From the NCBI GenBank assembly GCA_036346355.1, contig CM070576.1:12879558-12943557 (forward strand): a stretch of DNA of 64,000 bases, in the 5' to 3' direction. Made by a program: the position numbers and the translations under genes. Source of the stretch: Rhipidocladum racemiflorum (Eukaryota; Streptophyta; Magnoliopsida; Poales; Poaceae). Positions 35,158 through 44,574 of this stretch are shown here, piece by piece (the stretch's first letter is position 1; each line of letters begins with the position of its first letter). The notes beneath the pieces are model-generated. The model was not told where the DNA came from and did not search any database. It was given only the letters and a program-made list of their open reading frames with translations.

Positions 35158-35928
35158 TCACTCGTCGAGAAAACCTCCACTGCCTCCTCGCGGCGGGTGC
35201 GGCGGCATCGGCGCGAAACAATCGACATGCCCTGCAACTGCAGCTGTGGTCGACGACGCGGCGTCTTCCTCCGACTCTGGATCTGGCTGTTGCTGTCGCT
35301 GTGGCGCGGGTGCAGGTGGCGCCTCTTCTGGTTCCTTCTCTGGGTCTAGAGTGTCCAACTCCAACATCGATCGGGCCCCGCCCATACAGTCACGGTTTCC
35401 AGTCTGCGATTCTTTCCAGCAGCAAAGCGACATACTCACGAGCATTCTCCAAGTGCTTCTTCCTTTCCTCAACTTTGTTCGTGAGCCTTCTTCAACTCCT
35501 GAATCAGGTCCTCGATCGGCTCCTCCCGAGCGGCGACAAATCGGCTAAGTGGGTGACGGTAGCATCCTCATCTTCTATCGGCTTCCGTTGAACTCTGCTT
35601 TGTCTCGGCGTGGGTGGTGACGGAATCTCAGGCCTTCCAGCTCCCTGGAGTAAGTGCGGGCGATCTGCTGCATCGCTCGACGCGACACTTCCTGGATTCC
35701 CATCTCAAAGGTAGACCTCCTGGCGGTGAAGTGAAAAGGGCAGCTGAACTTTGTCTTCTCTCGGGCATACACCGTGATCCTGACGTCCCATCCTATGACT
35801 TCTCCTGCCTGCACGAGTGTAGTCCCTCGGTAGAGCGGTCTCACAAAACCTCCAAGAAACTGAAGCATGCGCCACAACTCGGCAGCGTAGCCTCCTTCAC
35901 GCTCGGCGTAGTTGTTCTTCATCATCAT
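35158..35928 (-). pseudogene. Element B orf0, extra ORF upstream of gag
   Basis: Starts at ATG 35926-35928 (MMMKNNYAEREGGYAAELW). 117 codons are open to about 35575, including FHFTARRSTFEMGIQEVSRR and MQQIARTYSREL. After a frameshift the rest (35158-35472) is Pro/Gln/Glu-rich (EEAPPAPAPQRQQQPDPE) and ends GGSGGFLDE. Both the N-terminal block and the GGFLDE end match E and C, although B is clearly diverged from them. The protein is about 250 residues; function unknown. CAG directly precedes the ATG. Confidence 0.78.
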
Positions 35929-36126
35929 CTGTCAAAGGATACTTGCGTAAGAGCGCAACATTTTAAAATCGATGTGGAAGACGAAAAGAACTCAGCAAGG
36001 GGTATGAACAAGAAAGAAAGAGGTAAGTCGAGAATTCATTCATTATCTTGACCATTTTTAACTTTTAGAAAATAGGTTTTATCCTCACTACGACCAATCT
36101 AACTATGGGTGAGCCTACAGTCAGTA
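35929..36126 (-). other. Element B leader between primer site and orf0
   Basis: About 200 bp without a gene. It ends in TTTGACAG directly before the orf0 ATG, resembling a 3' splice site. Confidence 0.5.
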
Positions 36127-36140
36127 TGGCTCTGATACCA
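36127..36140 (-). promoter_or_regulatory. Element B primer binding site, tRNA-iMet
   Basis: TGGTATCAGAGCCA in element orientation, 4 bp inside the 5' LTR. This is the exact complement expected for the 3' end of initiator tRNA-Met. Confidence 0.93.
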
Positions 36141-36144
36141 CCTT

Positions 36145-36458
36145 TGTCGGGACCCGAATTTGCAAATCTGGACCCTTTGTGTATTCAGCACTAGTCCAGG
36201 AACGCGCTAGTGCACACAGTCTTAACATCGGTAAATATCACAATCATACCACTCGATACTAAATAAGTACTTTAATCAAATAATCAAACTGGTTGCTTGA
36301 CCTTATGGTCAAGTTACAAGTATACGCCTCGCAGGACGAAACTTATTAAAAGAGAAATAATAGCAGCGGAAAATAACATCGTGGCGCCATCCAGTATACC
36401 ACAGGCAAATGACTGGGCTCGCTCCCTAAGTAGACGGTTCCTCTTGGAGCTCCTCCTC
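36145..36458 (-). repeat. Element B 5' LTR, 3'-end piece
   Basis: Starts TGTCGGGACCCGAATT on + and runs to GAGCTCCTCCTC, where element C interrupts it. The remainder is 58498-61804. Confidence 0.95.
36454..36458. repeat. target-site duplication TCCTC, left copy (element C)
   Basis: TCCTC before C. The second copy is 58493-58497. Removing C restores GCTCCTCCTC-CAAAGC as in the intact LTR at 27180-27190. Confidence 0.92.
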
Positions 36459-37079
36459 TGTAACACCCCAAAATTTTGCTTTTCTTGAATTCATGTGTGA
36501 TTTGGCACTTTGGTGAATTTTTGGAATTTTCTGGAATTTATTTGGATTTATTTGGAATTTATTTGAATTTATTCCATTTTGAAATAATTAAAGAATTTAA
36601 TTTTGCAAATAAAATTTTGTTGGAAATATTTTATTTGAGTCCAAAATGATCCAAAATATTTTCGAATTTTTACGGAATTTTTCTCGAGTAATTTGCTATT
36701 TTTAATGAATTAAATGAATTATCGGGAATTATTTTAAATATTAAATCGCTGGAAAATCAACTCGGGTCAAGTATCGTTCATCCGATCGAGCCCGAGTCAG
36801 ACTCGAGTTCGAGTCCGACCCGGCCACGTGACTCGACCGAACCCACTCCTAAACCTAATCAATCCCAACCGTTGGATCAAGATCCAACGGCCGAGATTCG
36901 CCGTCATCGGTTGAGCCGTGTCCGACCCGAACCCGTTCGCGCCCGGTCCGATCGGGGCCGCTGATCTGGACACGTGGGCGGTTCTCGTGCCGTCTTCCTC
37001 GCCGAAGTCCGAGCCGGACTCCGCCGCCGAAGTCTTGGCCAGAATCGACTAGGGCTCCGCCCTGAGCACGCCTCCCAGG

Positions 37080-37089
37080 GCTATTTAAT
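37080..37089 (+). promoter_or_regulatory. TATA-like box in the C 5' LTR
   Basis: CTATTTAATG. The same box is at 55671-55680 in the 3' LTR. D inserted about 280 bp downstream, between this box and the splice-donor-like site at 46899, so a transcript from here would run into D. Confidence 0.5.
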
Positions 37090-37360
37090 GCCCGGATCGC
37101 ACCCCAAGGACCGCCGTGACCTTGCGCTACTTTTTGCCTTAGCTTGCTAAACCCTAGCAGCCGCCGCTTGCTCGGGATTGCTCGCCGTAGTGGCTTAGGG
37201 TATTGTGGTGGTTTTTCTCACCTTCCGCCGCCCGTGCCGCTCGAGGAGAAGGAGGCCAGAACCGGGATCCCCGAGCCAAGGCGACTCGAACGTGACCACG
37301 CACGTCGCCGGAGGAGCCCCGTAGCGCCGCGCTCTTGGTCATCGTCCCCGTCTCCGGTGC

Positions 37361-37365
37361 CCAAG
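37361..37365. repeat. target-site duplication CCAAG, left copy (element D)
   Basis: CCAAG before D. The second copy is 46829-46833. Removing D restores GTGCCCAAGCCTCGCC as at 55947-55961. Confidence 0.93.
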
Positions 37366-37912
37366 TGTAACACCCCAACATAACAACTAAGGTCTATGAC
37401 AAAAATTCGACATGACCTTTGCTATTAATAAAGAAAGACACAAACAAAACATGGACCACAACATAGCGGAAGCATAACTAGTAATACGAACATGCAAAAT
37501 AAGTACCACAATATACCGAACTCACAAGGCAACAAGATACTACCGTCCCCGATTTAAAGTTTGGAACCATGAGCCATAAGTTACACGGTTTAACATGATT
37601 AAATAACCAACATAATTATTTTATTCTAAGTGAGCATGTGTAGAAAGTGCTGCTACGCCCCACCCTTCATGCTATGCTCCAATGAACGGCCTGAAAGAAA
37701 TGAAAGAAGCGGTGAGATTGGATAATCTCAGCAAGTGAAATACACCAGACAGAATTAACAATCAAGCATTGTAAATTCGAACATTCTTCCTTTCTTTCTT
37801 TCTTAAAGAAGTAAACAGAACCTACAATCATACTTTCCTCTCTTTTCTTTCCACCACATATAAGCATTCACATAAGTTAGATAATGCATATGCTCATGAC
37901 ATGTTACTTCTC

Positions 37913-37968
37913 ACCGTGCCCTTTCTCAGAACACACGGTTACCGTGCCCTTTCTCAGAACACACGGTA
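37913..37968. repeat. 28-bp tandem repeat in D LTR
   Basis: Two units starting ACCGTGCCCTTTCTCAGAAC. The copy in the other LTR is at 45122-45180, with a 3-bp longer first unit. Confidence 0.93.
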
Positions 37969-38399
37969 TTGTATCGGACGGTCGCGCGATCTTATGGCGA
38001 CATTCTTCCAATGCATGAATGCAAATGACATGATTCATGCATAAATAACTTCACATACATCTGAGCTATAATACATTCCATACTGATCGATAAGCAAAGA
38101 GGACAACAACAGTCTATGGAAAATCAGACATAAACAATTCACACATGAACAAACCGAGCTATTCCACTTGCCTTTACCGATGAAGACAAAGATCTTAATT
38201 GCGTCCCAAGTCGCACCACCTACACAAGCATTTTACCTCAGTACTTAAACATTTTCAACTTGAATTGAACACAATTAAGCGTTCCCTACTCCCACGGCCC
38301 TCAAACACAATATTCTACCAAGCTGTCCAGAAAAACAGATTACTTGAGGCCGGCTTGTTTATTTTGAAGCTATTTCTGTGATATGTATAAAATTCTACA

Positions 38400-39000
38400 A
38401 AAATTACAGAAGTTAGATATCGACATCTTCTACAACTTTCAAAGAGACCACAAATTTTAATTATTTAGTTAACTATGCCTAATCGACAGGTCTTTAGCAG
38501 GGTACAAGGATTAGCTACAAAATTCAGAAGCGACGCTCTTTCAACAGCTACGAACAGATGGCAGCATCAAAAATTCCAAAAATTACAGAAGATAGATCTC
38601 GGCCATACCTACAACTTTTATGTAGTGCAAATATTTTGATTCCCACTTTAAATTTTCCTAAAACGTGGCTTAACACAGTAGACAGATTTAAGTTTCCAAA
38701 CATAACAGCGGACTTACTACAGTCATATCTTCAAATCCATAACTCCAAAAATTATGAGAAAATTACAGAATACAGATATGTATGTGATCTACAACTTTCA
38801 TATAGACCAATAATTTTAATTCCTGACCCAAGTATTTTTAATCTACAGCCCTAATCTGAATACGCAATCTGTCCCCTCTCATCCTACAGCAGTTTTCCCA
38901 TCGCGATTACTCCCAAACCACAACTCATAAAAATCTGAAAAAATTACAGGAGCTAGGTTTCGACGTTATCTACAACTTTTTAGTTATGCACTTTTCCAGT
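38400..39000. repeat. about 180-bp phased repeat in D LTR
   Basis: AAATTACAG(A/G)A or close starts at 38401, 38580, 38760 and 38941, each followed about 25-30 bp later by CTACAACTTT. Between these heads the sequence is much more diverged. The right LTR repeats the pattern at 45617, 45798, 45978 and 46159. Confidence 0.8.
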
Positions 39001-39330
39001 AAAAATCATTTTGGTTACGAAAACGCCCACGGAAGCAGTTCTGCACAGATTAGCCGAACAGAAACGAAAATCCCTCTCTAGTTTTTGATCTACTCATCCA
39101 AACTTGAACTTCCAAACATGCAACCACTCCCTAATACCCTCTTACACGAGCTTAGCCATCAATCACAGCGGAGATCATAAAAGAAAAATACCTACACCCC
39201 GAAGAAATCGATGACAACTCCAAAACCGGCGCCGCGGCTCGAATCCTCGCGATCCTACTCCTCCTCCGGATCTTCCCCTTGCGCAAATCCCCTCTCGGAA
39301 CCAACAAGGGCACTAGATCTGATTTTGGAG

Positions 39331-39452
39331 GGGAGGAGGAGGCATGAGAGGGAGGGGGTGGCGGCTACCAAAGGGGAAGGGTTTGGGGGGGGTGCGGCTG
39401 CCCAAAGGGGAGGTGGGGTGGGGTGTGTGCGGCTTGGGAGGTGGTGGGGGCG
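39331..39452 (+). other. G-rich, quadruplex-prone block in D LTR
   Basis: Many runs of 3-8 G on the + strand (for example GGGTTTGGGGGGGGTG and GGGGAGGTGGGGTGGGG). On the element's sense strand it is C-rich. Repeated at 46549-46670. Confidence 0.7.
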
Positions 39453-39605
39453 CATGGGCTGGCCCAAAAGCCGGCCCAGGCCCAAGTGGTACAAGCCCTC
39501 GCCCAAAAAAGATACAATAATCCACACTTTATTGTTCCCGTTAAATAAAAAAACAACGCTTCCCGAAGGAATAAAAGAAATGGCTAGAGAAACGAATTCT
39601 GGGTA

Positions 39606-41187
39606 TTACATTCTCCCCCCCTTAAAGGATTCGTCCCCGAATCTACTCCCATTGCGAACGAAGAAAAAGGAGACCATAAGACAAAAACACGACAGGCGCT
39701 CACCTTCCTCGAAGAAATCGGGGTACTTTTTGCGCATCAACTCTTCCGGTTCCCAAGTTGCCTCCCGCTCAGTCTGATTAGTCCAAAGGACTTTCACGAA
39801 CTTAATAACTCTATTCCTCATAGTCCGCTCTGACATGTCTAAGATGCGCCCGGGTGGCACTTCAGGGTTAAATCTTGCTCAACTGCTATTGGCTCCAGGT
39901 CAATCTTTTGCTCGGGTCATGGAGGTACTTCCGAAGCATTGAGACATGGAATACATTATGCACTCCACTCATCGATTCTGGTAACTCCAAACGGTAAGCC
40001 AGACTACCCACTCGAGCCAACACCAAGAACGGACCAATATACCTCGGACTGAGCTTACCGGTGGTACCAAAACGAACAATGCCCTTCGAAGGTGACACTC
40101 GGAGGAGAACTTGATCACCCACAGCAAATTCCAAATCCCGCCTCCTCTTATCTGCATAACTTTTTTGACGGCTCTGAGCGGCCAATAGATTCTGTCGAAT
40201 CAAACGCACCTTTTCATGAGTTTGTTGAACCCAATCCGGACCTTGCACAGACTTCTCACCCAAAGAATCCCAGCATAACGGGGAAACACACCTCCGCCAT
40301 ACAAAGCCTCGAACGGAGCCATCTTGATGCTAGACTGTAACTATTATTATAAGCAAACTCCACCAAAGCTAGGTGGTCCTCCCATTACCCTTCCATGAAA
40401 GGACGCAGCACGCAAAGATGTCTTCCAAGGTCCGATGGTACGTTACGATTGACCGTCTGCCTGGGATGGAAAGCGGTACTAAAGAGAGCTTAGTGCCCAA
40501 AGCACCTTGCAAACTTTGCCAGAAACGAGACACAAATTTGAGTCCCGATCGTAAACGATCGACTTAGGCACCCCATGCAATCGACCACTTCTTTCGTATA
40601 CAAAGGAACCAAATCGACTGGTGAATTGGTCGTTTTCATTGGTATGAAATGTGCAGACTTCGTGAGCCTGTCAACTACTACCCAAATAGCATCTCTACCT
40701 CTAGGCGAGCGAGGTAAACCAACCACGAAATCCATCGTGATGTGTTCCCACTTCCATTCGAATTTCTAATGATTGCAGTAAACCGGCGGGCCTCTTGTGT
40801 TCAGCTTTCACCTGTTGGCACACACCACATGAGGCTACATACTTTGCAATGTCAACCCTCATTCTCTTCCACCAAAAACCTTGCCTCAAGTCTCGATACA
40901 TCTTGGTCTCACCAGGATGTACCGTATAAGGAGTACGGTGGGCTTCTCTCAGTATATCCGTCTTTACCTCTCGATTTACATGGCACACAAAGTCGACCTC
41001 TAAACCGGATGGAACCATTATCGTCCAAGGAAAACTCTCGGGGCTTCCCGTCCAAGATCCTTCTCCGAACATTCTGGAGCAAACGGTCTTGGAATTGAGC
41101 CTCGCGCACCCGCTCGGGAATGGAGGATTGAATGATCAATTGAGCCTCCTCCTGCGCCACACCCACAAAACAAAAGGAGACTTGCAT
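39606..41187 (-). pseudogene. Element D integrase with chromodomain
   Basis: 40701-41072 has the HHCC domain (REAHRTPYTVHPG, then ASCGVCQQVKAEH). 40490-40735 has MDFVVGLPRSPRGRDAIWVV (first catalytic Asp) and SAHFIPMKTT. 39886-40263 holds the C-terminal part (KSYADKRRRDLEFAVGDQV, GPFLVLARVGSLAYRLELP, HNVFHVSMLRKY). 39606-39860 is a chromodomain (FVKVLWTNQTEREATWEPE) with a tail reaching into the 3' LTR. At least four frame breaks; the second Asp and the Glu fall in broken sequence. Confidence 0.9.
39611..39628 (-). promoter_or_regulatory. Element D polypurine tract
   Basis: CCTTTAAGGGGGGGAGAA in element orientation, adjoining the 3' LTR. Confidence 0.85.
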
Positions 41188-41239
41188 ATTGTTCAGCCTG
41201 CTATCAAAGGCATCGCAGCTTTAGGGACCCCTGCTCGCT

Positions 41240-41640
41240 TCAAAGCATCTGCCACAACATTGGCCTTGCCAGGGTGATACTTGGATGGTCAAGTCAAAAT
41301 CCTTAATCAATTCCAACCACCTCTGCTGTCTCGCATTCAACTCCGCCGAGTGAAGATATACTTGAGGCTCTTATGATCCGTGAACACGTCACATGATTCA
41401 CCATAAAGATAATGCCTCCGAGGATTTCAATGCAAAGACCACAATGACCAATTCGAGATCATGGGTGGGATAGTTTTGCTCATGAGTCTTCAACTGTCTA
41501 GATGCATAGGCGATAACATGACCTTCTTGCATAAGCACACAGCCTAGACCAATACGAGAAGCATCTGCGTGCACCGTATAACGCTTGCCACTCTCGTGCA
41601 AGATTAGGACCGGTGCATTGATCAATTTACTCTTCAATGA
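41240..41640 (-). pseudogene. Element D RNase H
   Basis: 41398-41637 reads YTVHADASRIGLGCVLMQEG, VIAYASRQLKTHEQNYPTHD and LELVIVVFALKS. The C-terminal part (TDHKSLKY, ADALK-like) continues to about 41240 in other frames. It would remove the RNA template during cDNA synthesis. Frameshifted. Confidence 0.87.
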
Positions 41641-42430
41641 TCGAAACCGACCTCACAATCGCCTGTCAAAGGAAAGGAATTCCCTTACAGTGAGTCTTGT
41701 CAATGGTTTAGCAATGACAGTAAAAGTTCGCACAAAGCGCCGGTAGTAACCAATAACCCCAAGAAACTCCTAATCTCCGTCACACTGCTAGGTCTATGCC
41801 ATCCGACCACAGCCAGAACATTCTTTGGGTCGACTGTGATACCTCTCTGGTTAATGACATGCCCAAGGAAACTCACTTCAGTCAACCAGAAAGCACACTT
41901 CTTGAGTTTTGCATAAAATTTATTCTTCCTGAGAGTATCCAAGACCAAGCCCAAATGCACGGCATGCTCTTCCTTTGTCCTTGAGTAGACTAGGATGTCA
42001 TCAATGAAGACGACCACAAAGACATCAAGAAACTTATGGAACATCCTGTTCATTGCCTCCATAAACACAGCAGGGGCATTGGTTAGTCCAAAAGACATAA
42101 CCACGAATTCAAAATGTCCGTACCTCGTGTTGAATGCTGTCTTCTCAATATCCTCTTCTTTAATCCGTATCGATGGTACCCAGATCGCAAATCAATCTTT
42201 GAGAATAACTTGGCACCCCTCGGTGATCAAAAGATCATCGATGCGAGGCAGGGGTACTTGTTTTTAATGGTTACTTGATTAAGCGCCCGTAATCAATACA
42301 AAGCCTTTTGGAGCCATCTTTCTTCTGCACAAACAAAAGCGGGGCAGCCCAAGGAGGTGCTCGGTCTGATGAACCCTTAGCCAGGAGTTCATCCAATCGC
42401 TTCTTCAATTCCGCTTGCTCAACCGGGCCA
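41641..42430 (-). pseudogene. Element D reverse transcriptase
   Basis: 41700-42104 carries MSFGLTNAPAVFMEAMNRMF, VVVFIDDILVYSRTKEEHAV (catalytic DD intact), FLGHVINQRGITVDP and SVTEIRSFLG. The N-terminal fingers region at 42105-42430 is present but in several frames. Frameshifts separate it from protease and RNase H. Confidence 0.9.
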
Positions 42431-43007
42431 TTCTATAAGGAGTTTTAAAATTGGTCTCGTATCCTGAACAAGTTCAATGCGAAAGATTGACTCGCTCGGT
42501 GGTAATCCCGGCGACTCACTGGGAAAACATCCGATACTGAGACAAACCACATCGACATCCTCCAGACTAATCACGGTCTCCCGGCCTTCTACCATGGACC
42601 AAAGAACACCCGATTTTGACATCCGGGAGCTTGGGAACAACCGGCAAAGAAATGAAAGAGTAAGCTGAAGAATACTGCTTTGGAAGACAACTTCTCGCCC
42701 CGAAGGAGCTTGGAGGGTGATCGTTTTCCAGGAACAGTCAATCAATGCTTGGTGCAAAGATAGCCAATCCATGCCAAGAATGACATCGAATGGCTCCAAA
42801 GGGATCACCAACAGATTCGCCACGAACTCCTCCTCTGCTAAAAAAAACAACAACTAGGACAGTACTCTGTGCAAGATATAATTCCTTGTGGTGAATTGAC
42901 CACCACCAACCGCCCCACACTCTGCACAGAAAGACCGGCCGAGCAGCAAAACCCATCGAGACAAGCGAAAAACTAGCTCCCGAATCAAAGCAGAACACTG
43001 GCCTCAA
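42431..43007 (-). pseudogene. Element D aspartic protease
   Basis: 42738-43007 begins MRPVFCFDSGASFSLVSMGF with an intact DSG motif. 42419-42853 continues with EEFVANLLVIPLEPFDVILG and GMDWLSLHQALIDC. One frame break between them. Confidence 0.87.
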
Positions 43008-43038
43008 AAGAATTCACTAAAAGAGTACTGTCACCCAC

Positions 43039-44378
43039 GTCACCACGATCCACTCCCTCTTTGAAGGCATAACATAAATCCCTGAGTCATCTGGGACGAA
43101 GCGACTCTGCGCGGAAAGAATCGGTGCGAGTCCACGCTGCGGTGCGGCCCGGCGAAGATGGAGCGACAAGCTGTGGGCACCAGTCGCCCCCTGCGGCGAG
43201 GGGTAGTGAAGAGGCCGACGGCGCCCGGCAAGCACCCCGGGTAGGAGCAGCAGCCAACATCTGAATGTAGCCCCGAAGTTACATCGCCGGTGAAGGGGTC
43301 ACTGCTCCCAACGTAGCTTGGAGTTGGGATTACGTCTACATACCACATCCTTGTGATCCTCCCGACCACAAGTGGAGCATCTCCCTTCCAAGAGCACTCA
43401 CTACGGCGATGAGGGTCACCGCAACGGAAACAAACCATGCCCAAGCCGGCTTAGCAACAGCTCGATCGAGGTGCACCCCACTGGGCACGCCGCTGGCCGA
43501 GCGGCCTTGATAGGGCTGATAGCGCTGATTCTTTCCCTTCTTATGGGTAGGGCCACCAGGTGGGCCCTTCTTCTCAACAGGACCCCTTGACTGCTCCCCG
43601 CCAGATGACTTGCGAATCTCATCTGTGAAGTTGAGCTGCAACTCTATGCCAAGTGCCTGCTCAACCAAGGACCGAAAGTCGGTGATGGGAAAAGCACCTA
43701 GCATGTGGCGAATAGGCGGACAAAGCCCCTGACGGAAACGTCTCGCCTTCTCCATCTCATCACGCGCCACATGAGGCACAAATCGCACAATGCGATTGAA
43801 CCCTAACTCGTACTCAGCCACTGACTTCCTGTCCTGCGTGTACTGTCCCAAATCAATCTGCATCCTATCCAGGAAGGTGGCGGGGTAGAACCTCCTCTCG
43901 AACTGCTTCACGAAGTCCTCCCATGAAGGACCGCCCTGCACAATCGACACAGTGGCAAGCACGCCCCTCCACCAGATCTGAGCTTCTCCCTTCAGGAGTT
44001 GTGTCACAAAACGGACACGCTCCTGCATCTCTACCTCAAAAGCCTCCAATTGCTGCTCCACATAAGACAACCAATCCGCTGCCTGGGTCGGACTACCAGT
44101 CCCTCCGAAACTGTCCAACCTCATGCTGACCCACTCCCGCAGACGCAAGCCCACACCACGCGCCGCTGCATGCTCCTGCCCCAAGAATAACAACGGCGAG
44201 GGCAGCTCCAGCGAGGAATAGCTGCGCGCCGCCTCAACATCCTCAATTCTTCCTGCATTGCCCTCATAGCAGCCACTAACTCGCTTGAGTTCCCTCTATC
44301 GTATTGGAGGATTCTCCGACCTCGGACCCACAGCCAACCTGAGTTCCTACTGGTCCTGGTCCGCGGTCTAGGCGGCAT
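43039..44378 (-). pseudogene. Element D gag with CCHC knuckle
   Basis: The first Met at 44378 gives MPPRPRTRTSRNSG. A break near 44190 leads to the long frame 43336-44193 with FGGTGSPTQAADWLSYVEQQ, VTQLLKGEAQIWWRG and FVKQFERRFYPATF, a standard gypsy Gag (retrotrans_gag) region. Near the end another frame gives the knuckle CFRCGDPHRRSEC (43392-43432). Gag would form the particle and bind RNA. Confidence 0.9.
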
Positions 44379-44560
44379 ACTTGAAGCAGTTAACTACACC
44401 CCAAAGACAACAATCAATAACGACAACAAATACAATACATGAAACAAAATTAGTAAAGTCAAGCATCGCATGCAATGCAATGCACCCGAACCAATCCTAC
44501 AAGTGCAAGTGTGTCATTTTTCATCTTAACCAATTTCGAACATACCAGAACCTAAAGCCC

Positions 44561-44572
44561 GCTCTGATACCA
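44561..44572 (-). promoter_or_regulatory. Element D primer binding site, tRNA-iMet
   Basis: TGGTATCAGAGC in element orientation, 2 bp from the 5' LTR. Confidence 0.92.
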
Positions 44573-44574
44573 AC

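Larger units (their letters stand above)
36459..37365 (+). repeat. Element C 5' LTR, first part
   Basis: AT-rich start, then GC-rich leader with a perfect GTTGGATC..GATCCAAC palindrome near 36870, a TATA-like CTATTTAATG at 37080-37089 and AAACCCTAGCAGCC near 37150. D interrupts it in the leader. The partner sequence is 55059-55955. Confidence 0.95.
37366..39610 (-). repeat. Element D 3' LTR
   Basis: Read on +, it begins TGTAACACCCCAACATAAC and ends TTCTGGGTATTACA. It contains a 28-bp tandem repeat (37913-37968), a CTTT microsatellite near 37795, four phased AAATTACAG motifs (38400-38990) and a G-rich block (39331-39452). The open frame 39211-39777 and its antisense frames are composition effects of that G-rich block. 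Confidence 0.95.

Noticed and set aside
37915..38990. Possible CRISPR-like or satellite array in the D LTR
   Set aside because: The 28-bp repeat has only two units, and the 180-bp phased motif has heads only and diverged bodies. Both are LTR features duplicated in the partner LTR.
39211..39777. 188-codon ORF and its near copy at 46429-46980
   Set aside because: It lies in the D LTR across the G-rich block and runs past the LTR end differently in the two copies. It has no similarity to known proteins and overlaps antisense ORFs of similar length.
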